Assembly (NCBI GenBank): GCA_041393495.1
Contig: JAWKKA010000013.1
Location: forward strand, 47,021 to 111,020
Origin: RHKX01 sp041393495
GTDB taxonomy: Bacteria; Actinomycetota; Thermoleophilia; Solirubrobacterales; 70-9
Direction: 5' to 3'
Length of the DNA stretch: 64,000 nucleotides
Shown here: in pieces, positions 8,724 through 15,804 of the stretch
Layout: every line of letters begins with the position of its first letter
How positions within the stretch are numbered: the stretch's first letter is position 1
Position numbers and translations under genes: made by a program
The notes under the pieces: generated by a model
What the model saw: only the letters and a program-made list of their open reading frames with translations
What the model was told of the DNA's origin: nothing
Database searches by the model: none

Positions 8724-8848
8724 GGGGGCGCAAGCGGGTGCGCGCCCCGGTAGGAGTGCCGGGCTCGGGATCGAACCTGTACCGGATGGCGCTCGTGCCG
8801 ACTGAATCCGCGACCACAGAGCGACGCGGCGGGGCGGGCGGCTGCTGA
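8720..8848 (+). CDS. 42-residue ORF bridging murC and ftsQ
   Basis: The ATG at 8720 overlaps the murC stop (ATGA) and sits just after a strong GGAGGGG ribosome site at 8711-8717. The stop TGA at 8846-8848 overlaps the ftsQ ATG (TGATG). The product is basic and Gly/Arg rich, with SNLYRMALVPTES in the middle and no recognised domain or membrane segment. Third codon positions are mostly G or C, like the neighbouring genes, which fits translation. It stands where murB often lies, but shows no resemblance to MurB. It may be a coupling ORF or a new small division peptide. Confidence 0.55.
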   Translation: MRGRKRVRAPVGVPGSGSNLYRMALVPTESATTERRGGAGGC

Positions 8849-9585
8849 TGGCTACGCGCGCCTCACGGCTTCCGCGCCGCTCAGCCGCCCCGGCGCTCTC
8901 CTGGCCGCGGGTCCGCAACCGGCTCATCGTCGCCGGCCTCGTGCTCGTGGCGCTGGCCGCCGCCTACACGCTCTGGTTCCGCAACTCTTCGCTGGTCGCG
9001 ATCGAGGACGTGCGGGTCACCGGGGCCGACGTCCCCTCCGGCGTCGAGGGTCGGCTGACGGCGGCGGCCACCGGCCTCAGCACGCTCAACGTCGACCGCG
9101 CCGCGATCGAGTCGGCGGTCGCCGACGATCCGTCGGTCGTCGCCCTCAAGATCGAGACCGACTTCCCGCACGCCGTCACGATCGACGTCCAGAGTCGTGA
9201 GCCCGCCGGCTGGCTCGATGCCGACGGCGGCACCGTCGTCGCCGGCGACGGGACCGTGCTCGCGACCGGCGTCGATCGCCCCGACGGGATCCCCGAGATC
9301 GCCGGCGGGGGCTCGCACGGCGACCGCGTCGAGGGCTCCGAGCTCGCCGCGGCGAGGATCCTCGGTGCGGTGCCGGGGCCGCTTCAGCCGCAGGTCTCGA
9401 GGGCCCACGTCGACGAGGACCACGGCGTCGTCGCGGAGCTCAATGGTGGCATCGAGCTGCGTTTCGGCAGTCCCGCGAATGGCGACCAGAAGTGGCGGGC
9501 GGCAGCGGCCGTGCTCGCCGATCCGACGCTGACCAGCGCCACCTACATCGACCTCTCGGCGCCGCTGCGGCCGGTGGTCGGGTAG
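8848..9585 (+). CDS. ftsQ: Cell division protein FtsQ (POTRA domain)
   Basis: FtsQ links cytoplasmic and periplasmic parts of the divisome. The 245-residue protein has a basic cytoplasmic N-terminus, one membrane segment at about residues 26-44 (LIVAGLVLVALAAAYTLWF), then a POTRA domain beginning VAIEDVRVTGAD and the FtsQ domain with VVALKIETDFPHAVTIDV, REPAGWLDADGG and DGTVLATG. Sequence identity in this family is low; the call rests on topology, the POTRA pattern and its place between murC and ftsZ. The start overlaps the preceding small ORF. It is followed by about 200 bases of promoter DNA before ftsZ. Confidence 0.88.
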   Translation: MATRASRLPRRSAAPALSWPRVRNRLIVAGLVLVALAAAYTLWFRNSSLVAIEDVRVTGADVPSGVEGRLTAAATGLSTLNVDRAAIESAVADDPSVVALKIETDFPHAVTIDVQSREPAGWLDADGGTVVAGDGTVLATGVDRPDGIPEIAGGGSHGDRVEGSELAAARILGAVPGPLQPQVSRAHVDEDHGVVAELNGGIELRFGSPANGDQKWRAAAAVLADPTLTSATYIDLSAPLRPVVG

Positions 9586-9626
9586 GGTCGCGCCACCCTC
9601 GACCAACCCCTGAGGGATGGCAAAGC

Positions 9627-9643
9627 CTCAACCATTGGTTGAG
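9627..9643 (+). promoter_or_regulatory. Palindrome upstream of ftsZ, possible operator
   Basis: CTCAACC at 9627-9633 and GGTTGAG at 9637-9643 form a perfect 7-base inverted repeat around ATT. It lies about 30 bases before the predicted -35 box of the ftsZ promoter and about 40 bases after the ftsQ stop. The size fits a dimeric repressor or activator site; the binding protein is unknown. Confidence 0.4.
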
Positions 9644-9674
9644 ACAGCGATCTTGCAGGGATTCGAGGCCGACG

Positions 9675-9703
9675 TTGACAGCCACCAGGCTGTCGCTTAC
9701 TTT
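9675..9703 (+). promoter_or_regulatory. Promoter of ftsZ with nested inverted repeat
   Basis: TTGACA at 9675-9680, a 17-base spacer and TACTTT at 9698-9703 match a housekeeping sigma promoter. The spacer holds a perfect inverted repeat, GACAGCC at 9677-9683 and GGCTGTC at 9688-9694, that overlaps the -35 box. A transcript from here would have a leader of roughly 80 bases before the ftsZ ATG, with GAAAGG in it. The layout lets ftsZ be expressed independently of the upstream operon. Confidence 0.6.
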
Positions 9704-9788
9704 GGCAGCAGTTTGCAGCCGCGGGGCGCGCGAACTCTCAACTATCACTCAAGCTCCGGACGGACAGAGAAAGGCGAGTGAAGCTCAG

Positions 9789-10871
9789 ATGGAGGCTTCC
9801 AGTTACCTGGCGGTGATCAAGGTCGTCGGCGCGGGCGGCGGCGGCACCAATGCCGTATCGAGGATGGTCGATGCCGGGCTCAAGGGGGTCGAGTTCCTCG
9901 CCGTCAACACCGACGCCCAGGCGCTGCGCTCCTGCGACGCCGACGTCAAGCTCGCGATCGGCCAGGAGCTGACCCGCGGCCTCGGCGCCGGCGGCCAGCC
10001 CGAGGTCGGGGCCGGCGCCGCGGCCGAGAGCCGCGACGACATCAAGGAGGCGCTGAAGGGTGCCGACATGGTCTTCGTCACCGCCGGTGAGGGCGGCGGG
10101 ACCGGGACCGGCGCGGCGCCGATCATCGCCGAGATCGCCAAGCAGGAGATCGGCGCCCTGACCGTCGGCGTCGTCACCAAGCCGTTCGAGTTCGAGGGCG
10201 CCAAGCGGATGCAACAGGCGCTCGACGGCATCGAGAAGCTCCGCAACGAGGTCGACACGTTGATCATCGTCCCGAACGAGAAGCTGCTCAACATCGTCGA
10301 GCGCCGCGAGCCGATCAGCGAGGCGTTCCGCAAGGCCGACGACATCCTCCGCCAGGGCGTCCAGGGCATCACCGACCTGATCACCGTCCCCGGGCTGATC
10401 AACCTCGACTTCGCCGACGTCCGCGCGATCATGTCCGACGCCGGCTCGGCGCTGATGGGCATCGGCACCTCCGCGGGCGAGAGCCGCGCAGTCGAGGCCG
10501 CCAAGGAGGCGATCTCCTCGCCGCTGCTCGAGTCGGCGGTCGACGGCGCCACCGGGATGCTCCTCAACATCACCGGCGGCGAGGACATGGGCCTGTTCGA
10601 GGTCAACGAGGCGGCCGAGGTCGTCGCCGGCACCGCCGACAAGGGCGCGAACATCATCTTCGGCGCCGTCGTCGACAACACGATGGGCGACGAGCTCCGC
10701 GTCACCGTGATCGCGACCGGCTTCGAGGGCTTCGAGATGCTCGCCCGCCGCCCGGCCGAGGTCCGCCGCCGCAGCCGCCGCCGCGGCGTCCAGCCCCCGA
10801 GCGACCGCGAGATCCGCTCGCTCGAGGTCTCCGACGACGAGATCGACATCCCGCCGTTCCTGCGGGACTAG
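9789..10871 (+). CDS. ftsZ: Cell division GTPase FtsZ
   Basis: FtsZ is the tubulin-like GTPase that forms the cytokinetic ring. The 360-residue protein starts at ATG 9789 and shows KVVGAGGGGTNAVSRM, NTDAQAL, the GTP signature GGGTGTG at 102-108, the T7-loop region NLDFADVRAIMSDAG and the C-terminal interaction peptide DIPPFLRD, here right at the end. The linker before that peptide is short and arginine-rich. It is the last gene of the cluster and has its own promoter. No ftsA, sepF or ylmG-type genes follow; the next gene is on the other strand. Confidence 0.97.
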   Translation: MEASSYLAVIKVVGAGGGGTNAVSRMVDAGLKGVEFLAVNTDAQALRSCDADVKLAIGQELTRGLGAGGQPEVGAGAAAESRDDIKEALKGADMVFVTAGEGGGTGTGAAPIIAEIAKQEIGALTVGVVTKPFEFEGAKRMQQALDGIEKLRNEVDTLIIVPNEKLLNIVERREPISEAFRKADDILRQGVQGITDLITVPGLINLDFADVRAIMSDAGSALMGIGTSAGESRAVEAAKEAISSPLLESAVDGATGMLLNITGGEDMGLFEVNEAAEVVAGTADKGANIIFGAVVDNTMGDELRVTVIATGFEGFEMLARRPAEVRRRSRRRGVQPPSDREIRSLEVSDDEIDIPPFLRD

Positions 10872-10998
10872 CGAGCAGCAAGTAGCGAGCAGCCCGCTCG
10901 CCTTCGGCTCGCTCGCAGCAGACAGCGCGCTCGCGGCTCCGCCGCTCGCCAACAGCAGACAGCCCTCCCGCTGCCCACTGCCCGCTGCTTGCTGCTTG
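10872..10998. repeat. Imperfect AGC/CTCGC-rich repeat between ftsZ and the esterase gene
   Basis: The convergent intergenic region is made of short imperfect repeats such as CGAGCAGC, CTCGCTCGCAGCAGACAGC, CTCGCGGCT and CTGCCC. The phrase CTCGCTCGCAGCAGACAGC recurs almost unchanged in the rpmB-fakA gap (47182-47306), and the related phrase GGCAGCGGGCAGCGGGA occurs in the 3' end of gcvPA. No stop-proof ORF or clean terminator is seen. Confidence 0.6.
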
Positions 10999-12066
10999 CT
11001 ATGCCAGCGCCAGCGCCAGCTCGCGGATCGCGCCCGGATAGCGGTAGGTGATCCCGCCGTGCCTGCCGTCGAAGAGCTCGAGGGTGTGATCGACGCCGAG
11101 CCTGTCGAGCTCCGCCGAGAAGGCCTGAGCGCCGAGGTCGAGGAAGTACTCGTCGCCCTTGCCGGCGTCGATGTGGATCCGTCGCATCGAGCGCAGGGCG
11201 TCGCCGTGGCGCGGCGCCATGAGCACCGGGTCGTGGTCGAGCCAGAGCCGCCAGACGTCCTCGACGATCCGGCCGCTGACGGGGTCGAAGGGCAGCAACG
11301 CCTTGCCCGGCCGGTCGGGGTCCGGCGAGTAGCAGGCGGCGTAGCCGTACATCTCGAGCGGGCCGCCGTGGTGGCCGAAGTCGAACGGGTCGGCTTCGGG
11401 CAGATGCTCGAAGAAGACGTCGTAGGAGGACTCGTAGCGGTCGCGGAGGGTGCGGAGGGTCCGCGCGATGCTCGGCGGCATCGACAGCTCGAACAGGGAG
11501 TCGCCGGCATGGGAGGCGAGCGCCGAGAACACGTCGGGGCGCATCATCGGCACGACCATCGCCCCGTAGCCGCCCGAGGACTTGCCGGTGATGCCGCGCC
11601 GCTCGCGGTCGGCGGCGGTCGGGTAGCGCCCGTCGATGAACGGGACGACCTCGTCGCAGAGGTAGGACTGGTAGCGGCCGGTGCCGGTCGAGTCGAGGAA
11701 CTGCGAGCCGCCGTAGCTCGTCCAGCAGTCGACCATGACGACGATCGCGTCCGGGCAGTCGGGCGTGGCGAGCATCGCGTCCATGCGCTCGATGAACGTC
11801 GGCTCGAAGGCGCTGCGGCTCGTCCACATGTCGAGCTGGCCGGTGTAGCCCTGGATCACGTAGATCGTCGGCAGCGCGCGCGGATGGTCGAGCTCGACCC
11901 CGGGCGGACGCAGCACGTAGAGCGGCCGGCGCGCCGGGTCGCCGAGCGGGTTGTCGGCGAGCAGGTCGGATTCGACGACGAGCCGGTCGAGCGTCCCCGC
12001 GAGCGGCCGGCTCCAGGGCCGGCCGAGCTCGTCGTCGGGGACCGGGCTCTCGTGGATCAGGCGCAT
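10999..12066 (-). CDS. Putative esterase, alpha/beta hydrolase (esterase D / PF00756-like)
   Basis: This 355-residue protein resembles the putative esterase family that includes esterase D and the mycolyl-transferase-like esterases. IYVIQGYTGQLDMW near residue 68 looks like the oxyanion strand, the nucleophile elbow is GKSSGG at residues 161-166 with Ser163, and GHHGG plus a late acidic/His region (ELFDGRHGG) could supply the rest of the triad. No signal peptide is visible, so it is probably cytoplasmic. The minus-strand box TAGGCT (12079-12074) lies seven bases before the ATG with no Shine-Dalgarno, fitting a leaderless mRNA. Substrate is unknown. It is divergent from gcvT. Confidence 0.75.
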   Translation of the reverse strand: MRLIHESPVPDDELGRPWSRPLAGTLDRLVVESDLLADNPLGDPARRPLYVLRPPGVELDHPRALPTIYVIQGYTGQLDMWTSRSAFEPTFIERMDAMLATPDCPDAIVVMVDCWTSYGGSQFLDSTGTGRYQSYLCDEVVPFIDGRYPTAADRERRGITGKSSGGYGAMVVPMMRPDVFSALASHAGDSLFELSMPPSIARTLRTLRDRYESSYDVFFEHLPEADPFDFGHHGGPLEMYGYAACYSPDPDRPGKALLPFDPVSGRIVEDVWRLWLDHDPVLMAPRHGDALRSMRRIHIDAGKGDEYFLDLGAQAFSAELDRLGVDHTLELFDGRHGGITYRYPGAIRELALALA

Positions 12067-12204
12067 CGCCGTCAGCCTAGATGCCGCGCCGCGGCGACGC
12101 CACGGCGAAGCTGCGCCGACCGGCTCCCCGAGCCGGATTCGAGATCCCGGTGCGACCGGGCGGCCGTTCCCCGCGGCGGTCGATCTTCATCTAGCCTGCG
12201 GCGC

Positions 12205-13290
12205 GTGACCGAGGAGCTGCGCCGGACCCCGCTCCACGACGAGCATCTCGCCGCCGGCGCCCGACTCGTTCCGTTCGCGGGCTGGGAGATGCCCGTCCAG
12301 TACGAGGGGCTCGCGGCCGAGCACGACGCCGTGCGCGGGCGCGCCGGCATGTTCGACGTCTCCCACATGGGCGAGATCGGGGCCCGCGGGCCGGACGCGG
12401 CGGCGTTTCTGCAGCGCGCGGTCAGCAACGACGTTGCCAGGCTCGCCGCGGGCGGCGCCCAGTACTCGTGCCTGTGCGCGGACGACGGCGGCATCCTCGA
12501 CGACCTCTTCACCTACCGGCCCGCGGGATGGGACACCGACTACCTCACCGTCTCCAACGCCGCCAACCACGAGTCCGACCTGGCGCGGTTTCGTGACCTG
12601 GCGGCGGGCTTCGACGTCGAGGTGGTCGACCGCGCCCCCGACTTCGCGATGATCGCGGTCCAGGGGCCGGCGGCGCGGGCCGTCGTCGCCGGGCTGGCCT
12701 CCGCGGAGCTGCCGGCGCGGATGCGCACGGCGACGCTCGAGGTGGCCGGGGCGCGCTCGCTCGTCTGCGGTACCGGCTACACCGGCGAGGACGGGGTCGA
12801 GCTGCTCGTCCCGCCCGCCGACGCCGTGGCCGTCTGGCGGGCGCTTCGCGAGGCCGACGTCGTTCCCTGCGGGCTCGGCGCCCGCGACACGCTCCGACTC
12901 GAGGTCTGCTTCCACCTCCACGGCAACGACATCGGGCCGGACCGCAATCCGATCGAGGCGGGCCTCGGCTGGTGCTGCAAGGAGGAGACCGGTTTCGCGG
13001 GCTCGGAGGCCGTGGCCGCCGCCCGTGAGCAGGGGACCGCGGAGCGGCTCGTCGCCTTCGCGATCACCGGTCGCGGGATCCCCCGCCAGGGCAACGCGAT
13101 CCTCGTCGGCGGCGAGCCGGCCGGCACGGTGACGAGCGGCACCTTCTCGCCGTCGCTGGGCATCGGGATCGGGATGGGATACGTTCGCTCCGACCTCGCC
13201 GAGCCCGGGACCGCGATCGAGATCGACGTCCGGGGCCGGCGCCGGGAGGCGGAGATCCGCAGCAAGCCGCTCTACGCGAAGAGCACCTGA
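12205..13290 (+). CDS. gcvT: Glycine cleavage system aminomethyltransferase GcvT
   Basis: GcvT (T-protein) transfers the methylene group from the aminomethyl-lipoyl H-protein to tetrahydrofolate, releasing ammonia. The 361-residue sequence has the start LRRTPLHDEHLAAGARLVPFAGWEMP-type pattern, FDVSHMGEI, LFTYRP, GYTGEDGVELLVP and the C-terminal VTSGTFSPSLGIGIGMGYV. The GTG at 12205 is seven bases after a TAGCCT box (12192-12197) with no Shine-Dalgarno, so initiation is probably leaderless. A longer open frame upstream is shadow. It is followed after 21 bases by gcvH. No glycine riboswitch pattern was found upstream. Confidence 0.95.
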   Translation: MTEELRRTPLHDEHLAAGARLVPFAGWEMPVQYEGLAAEHDAVRGRAGMFDVSHMGEIGARGPDAAAFLQRAVSNDVARLAAGGAQYSCLCADDGGILDDLFTYRPAGWDTDYLTVSNAANHESDLARFRDLAAGFDVEVVDRAPDFAMIAVQGPAARAVVAGLASAELPARMRTATLEVAGARSLVCGTGYTGEDGVELLVPPADAVAVWRALREADVVPCGLGARDTLRLEVCFHLHGNDIGPDRNPIEAGLGWCCKEETGFAGSEAVAAAREQGTAERLVAFAITGRGIPRQGNAILVGGEPAGTVTSGTFSPSLGIGIGMGYVRSDLAEPGTAIEIDVRGRRREAEIRSKPLYAKST

Positions 13291-13311
13291 GAGAACCGAC
13301 GAAAGGAAGAG

Positions 13312-13704
13312 ATGGCGACGGAGGAGAGCTACCCCGAGGACCTGCGCTACCACCCCGAGCACGACTGGGCGCGAATCGAGGGCGAGGAGGCGACGTTCGG
13401 GATCACCTGGTTCGCCCAGGACTCGCTCGGGGACGTCGTCTTCTTCGACCCGCCCGAGGTCGGCGCCACGGTCAGAAAGGACGAGCCCTACACCGAGGTC
13501 GAGTCGGTCAAGGCCGTCTCCGACGTGGTCGCCCCGCTCAGCGGCGAGGTCCTCGCGGTCAACGAGGCCGCGGGCACCAACCCGGAGCTGATCAACACCG
13601 ATCCCTACGGCGAGGGCTGGCTGGTCAAGGTCCGCCTCAGCGACCCGGCCGAGGTCGACACGCTCCTCGCCGCCGCCGCCTACAAGGACCTGATCGCCGA
13701 TTGA
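13312..13704 (+). CDS. gcvH: Glycine cleavage system H protein GcvH
   Basis: GcvH is the lipoylated shuttle protein of the glycine cleavage system. The 130-residue sequence has YHPEHDWARIEG, GITWFAQDSLGDVVF and the lipoyl site ESVKAVSDV with Lys67, followed by LSGEVLAVNE and the C-terminal GEGWLVKVRLSDPAE. An AAAGGAAGAG ribosome site sits directly before the ATG. The stop codon falls within the first copy of a 28-base tandem repeat. It lies between gcvT and a ytfJ/gerW-like gene that is not part of the pathway. Confidence 0.97.
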   Translation: MATEESYPEDLRYHPEHDWARIEGEEATFGITWFAQDSLGDVVFFDPPEVGATVRKDEPYTEVESVKAVSDVVAPLSGEVLAVNEAAGTNPELINTDPYGEGWLVKVRLSDPAEVDTLLAAAAYKDLIAD

Positions 13705-13797
13705 CAACCCGCGAGCGCCCGATCGACACCGACAACCCGCGAGCGCCCGATCGACACCGACAAACCCGCGAGCGCCCGACAACCCGCGAGCGACGAA
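13703..13797. repeat. 28-base tandem repeat after gcvH
   Basis: Two exact 28-base units (13703-13730 and 13731-13758) beginning GACAACCCGCGAGCGCCC are followed by shortened copies with the same CCCGCGAGCG core up to about 13795. The first unit begins within the gcvH stop codon. A direct-repeat expansion is the simplest reading. Confidence 0.85.
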
Positions 13798-13870
13798 TAG
13801 CTCGCAAATATTGTGAAGGATTCGTCGTTGGCGGGAGCTTGCCGGCTTGCGCGTCGGTAGGTTCCCTTCC

Positions 13871-14248
13871 GTGGCCACGCCCGACGAGATCAAGGCGGAA
13901 GTGAGCAAGAAGGTCGAGGCGGGACGGCTCCTCGATCACCTGGCCGACCGGATCGGGTCCAGGGTCGGGGCCTCGGCCGTCTTCGGACAGCCCGTCGAGC
14001 GGGAGGGCGTGACCGTGATCGGGGTCGCCAGGGCGATGTGGGGCTTCGGGGGCGGCGCCGGCGGCGAGGAGGGTGAGGACGGCGCCGGCGGCGGTGGTGG
14101 GGGCTTCGTATCGCCGCTCGGATACATCGAGGTGCGGGAATCGGGCGCCGAGTTCAGGCCGATCCGCGATCCCCGGCTCGTCGCCACGGCCGCGGCGGCG
14201 ACGGTCTGCGCCCTCGGGCTGCTCGCGCGGGGGCTGCGCCGCCGCTAG
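13871..14248 (+). CDS. YtfJ/GerW family protein
   Basis: From the GTG at 13871 the product is 125 residues. It has an N-terminal helix (DEIKAEVSKKVEAGRLL), then AVFGQPVEREGVTVIGVARAMWGFGGGAG, a run of glycines and acidic residues, GFVSPLGYIEVRESG and a hydrophobic C-terminal helix (LVATAAAATVCALGLLARGL). This is the pattern of the sporulation protein YtfJ/GerW family, which is widespread in actinobacteria that do not sporulate; its function there is unknown. TAGGTT (13858-13863) seven bases before GTG suggests leaderless transcription. It splits the glycine cleavage gene set, and nothing in the sequence links it to glycine metabolism. Confidence 0.8.
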   Translation: MATPDEIKAEVSKKVEAGRLLDHLADRIGSRVGASAVFGQPVEREGVTVIGVARAMWGFGGGAGGEEGEDGAGGGGGGFVSPLGYIEVRESGAEFRPIRDPRLVATAAAATVCALGLLARGLRRR

Positions 14249-14261
14249 GGCCCCCGCCCGC

Positions 14262-14310
14262 GCCGCTGGGGCCCCGCCGCGCCGCTGGGGCCCCGCCGCG
14301 CCGCCGGGGC
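14262..14310. repeat. 19-base GC tandem repeat before gcvPA
   Basis: GCCGCTGGGGCCCCGCCGC is present at 14262-14280 and again exactly at 14281-14299, with a partial third unit to 14310. Each unit contains the self-complementary GGGGCCCC, so the RNA could form hairpins that end the ytfJ-like transcript. Confidence 0.75.
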
Positions 14311-14427
14311 GCTCTCGACCGGGACCCGATCATCCCGCCACGGTCCAGGGCTCGACGAGCGGCGTCGCGAGCCGACGATCGCCGTCCGCGGCGGGAGCAT
14401 TCCGCCGCGTTCTCTAACCTGCCCGCC

Positions 14428-15804
14428 GTGAGTGGCTACACCTCCGTCACCGACGGCGAGCGCCGCGAGATGCTCGCCACGATCGGCGCCGCGTCGGTCG
14501 ACGAGCTCTTCGACGTTCCGGCCGGTGTCCGCCTCGACCGCGACCTCGAGCTGCCCGACGGGCTCACCGAGGCCGAGGTCTACGAGCGGCTGCGCGACCT
14601 CGCCGCCCGCAACGCCGACGCCGAGGCTGAGGTCTGCTTCCTCGGCGCCGGGATGTACGACCACTACGCGCCGGCGATCGTCGACGCGATCGTCTCGCGC
14701 TCCGAGTTCCTGACTCCCTACACGCCGTATCAGCCCGAGATCTCCCAGGGCGGGCTGCAGGCGATGTTCGAGTTCCAGACCGCGATGAGCGAGCTGACCG
14801 GCCTGCCGCTCGCGAGCGCCGGGCTCTACGAGGGGCCCTCGGCGCTCGCCTCCGCCGGCTACCTCGCGATCGGCGCGACCAAGCGTCGCCGGTTCGTCGT
14901 CTCCGCCGGCGTCAATCCGCAGTCGCGCGAGACGCTCGCGACCTACTCCGGCGGCTATCCGGCCGCGATCGCCGAGGTCGGGCTCCGGGGCGGGCGGACC
15001 GACCTCGACGCGCTCGCCGATGCCGTCGACGGGGAGACCGCCGCGGTGTTCGTCCAGTACCCGAACTTCCTCGGCGCGATCGAGGACCTCGAGCCGATCG
15101 CACGGATCGCCCACGCGGCCGGGGCGCTGCTGATCGCCGCCTGCGATCCGATCGCGCTCGGCATCCTCCGCACCCCCGGCGAGGCCGGCGCCGACATCGC
15201 CGTCGGCGAGGGCCAGCCGCTCGGCAACCGGCTCGATTACGGCGGCCCGTCGTTCGGGTTCTTCTGCGCCACCGAGGCGCAGATCCGGCGGATGCCGGGG
15301 CGGATCGCCGGCGAGACGACCGACGTCGACGGCCGCCGCGGGTTCGTGCTCGCGCTGCAGACGCGCGAGCAGCACATTCGTCGTGAGAAGGCGACCCACA
15401 ACATCTGCACCGCCCAGGCGCTGAACGCGCTCGCCGGGATGATCTACCTGAGCTGGCTCGGCCGTCGCGGCCTCGTCGAGCTCGGCGAGCTGCTCGTCCG
15501 GCGCACCGCCTACGCGCGCGAGCGGCTGACGGCGATCGCCGGCGTCGAGCCGCTCCACGACGCCCCCGTCGTCCGTGAGCTCGCGATCGGCTTCGACGCG
15601 CCGGTCGATGCCGTCCTCGACCACTGCGCCGCCCACGGGATCGCCGCCGGCGTGCCGCTCGGCGAGGAGCACGGCAACGGCCTGCTGGTCGCGATCACCG
15701 AGCAGCGCACCGTGGCGCAGATCGACCGGCTGGCGGAGGTGCTTGCCGCGGCGCTGGAGCAGGCAGCGGGCAGCGGGAAGCGGACGGCGGGGGCGATCGC
15801 GTGA
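14428..15804 (+). CDS. gcvPA: Glycine dehydrogenase (decarboxylating) subunit 1, GcvPA
   Basis: This is the N-terminal half of the P-protein of the glycine cleavage system, encoded as a separate subunit of 458 residues. Family features are CFLGAGMYDHYAPAIVDAI, FLTPYTPYQPEISQGGLQ, the Gly-rich GLYEGPSALASA and GGPSFGFF. It forms the PLP-dependent decarboxylase with GcvPB. GTG 14428 is seven bases downstream of a TAACCT box (14415-14420) and lacks a Shine-Dalgarno. The last about 15 residues (EQAAGSGKRTAGAIA) are read from a GGCAGCGGGCAGCGGGA repeat phrase also seen in intergenic repeats, so the tail may be repeat-derived. It overlaps gcvPB by GTGA. Confidence 0.95.
   Translation: MSGYTSVTDGERREMLATIGAASVDELFDVPAGVRLDRDLELPDGLTEAEVYERLRDLAARNADAEAEVCFLGAGMYDHYAPAIVDAIVSRSEFLTPYTPYQPEISQGGLQAMFEFQTAMSELTGLPLASAGLYEGPSALASAGYLAIGATKRRRFVVSAGVNPQSRETLATYSGGYPAAIAEVGLRGGRTDLDALADAVDGETAAVFVQYPNFLGAIEDLEPIARIAHAAGALLIAACDPIALGILRTPGEAGADIAVGEGQPLGNRLDYGGPSFGFFCATEAQIRRMPGRIAGETTDVDGRRGFVLALQTREQHIRREKATHNICTAQALNALAGMIYLSWLGRRGLVELGELLVRRTAYARERLTAIAGVEPLHDAPVVRELAIGFDAPVDAVLDHCAAHGIAAGVPLGEEHGNGLLVAITEQRTVAQIDRLAEVLAAALEQAAGSGKRTAGAIA

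Noticed and set aside
8745..8800. GGGATCGAACC, resembling the T-arm of a tRNA on the minus strand
   Set aside because: The bases around it do not form the T-stem and no acceptor or anticodon stem follows; the segment is instead an open, tightly overlapped small ORF.
12067..12204. Glycine riboswitch upstream of gcvT
   Set aside because: The region is the divergent promoter DNA of two apparently leaderless genes; the mRNA would start next to the gcvT start codon and leave no room for an aptamer.
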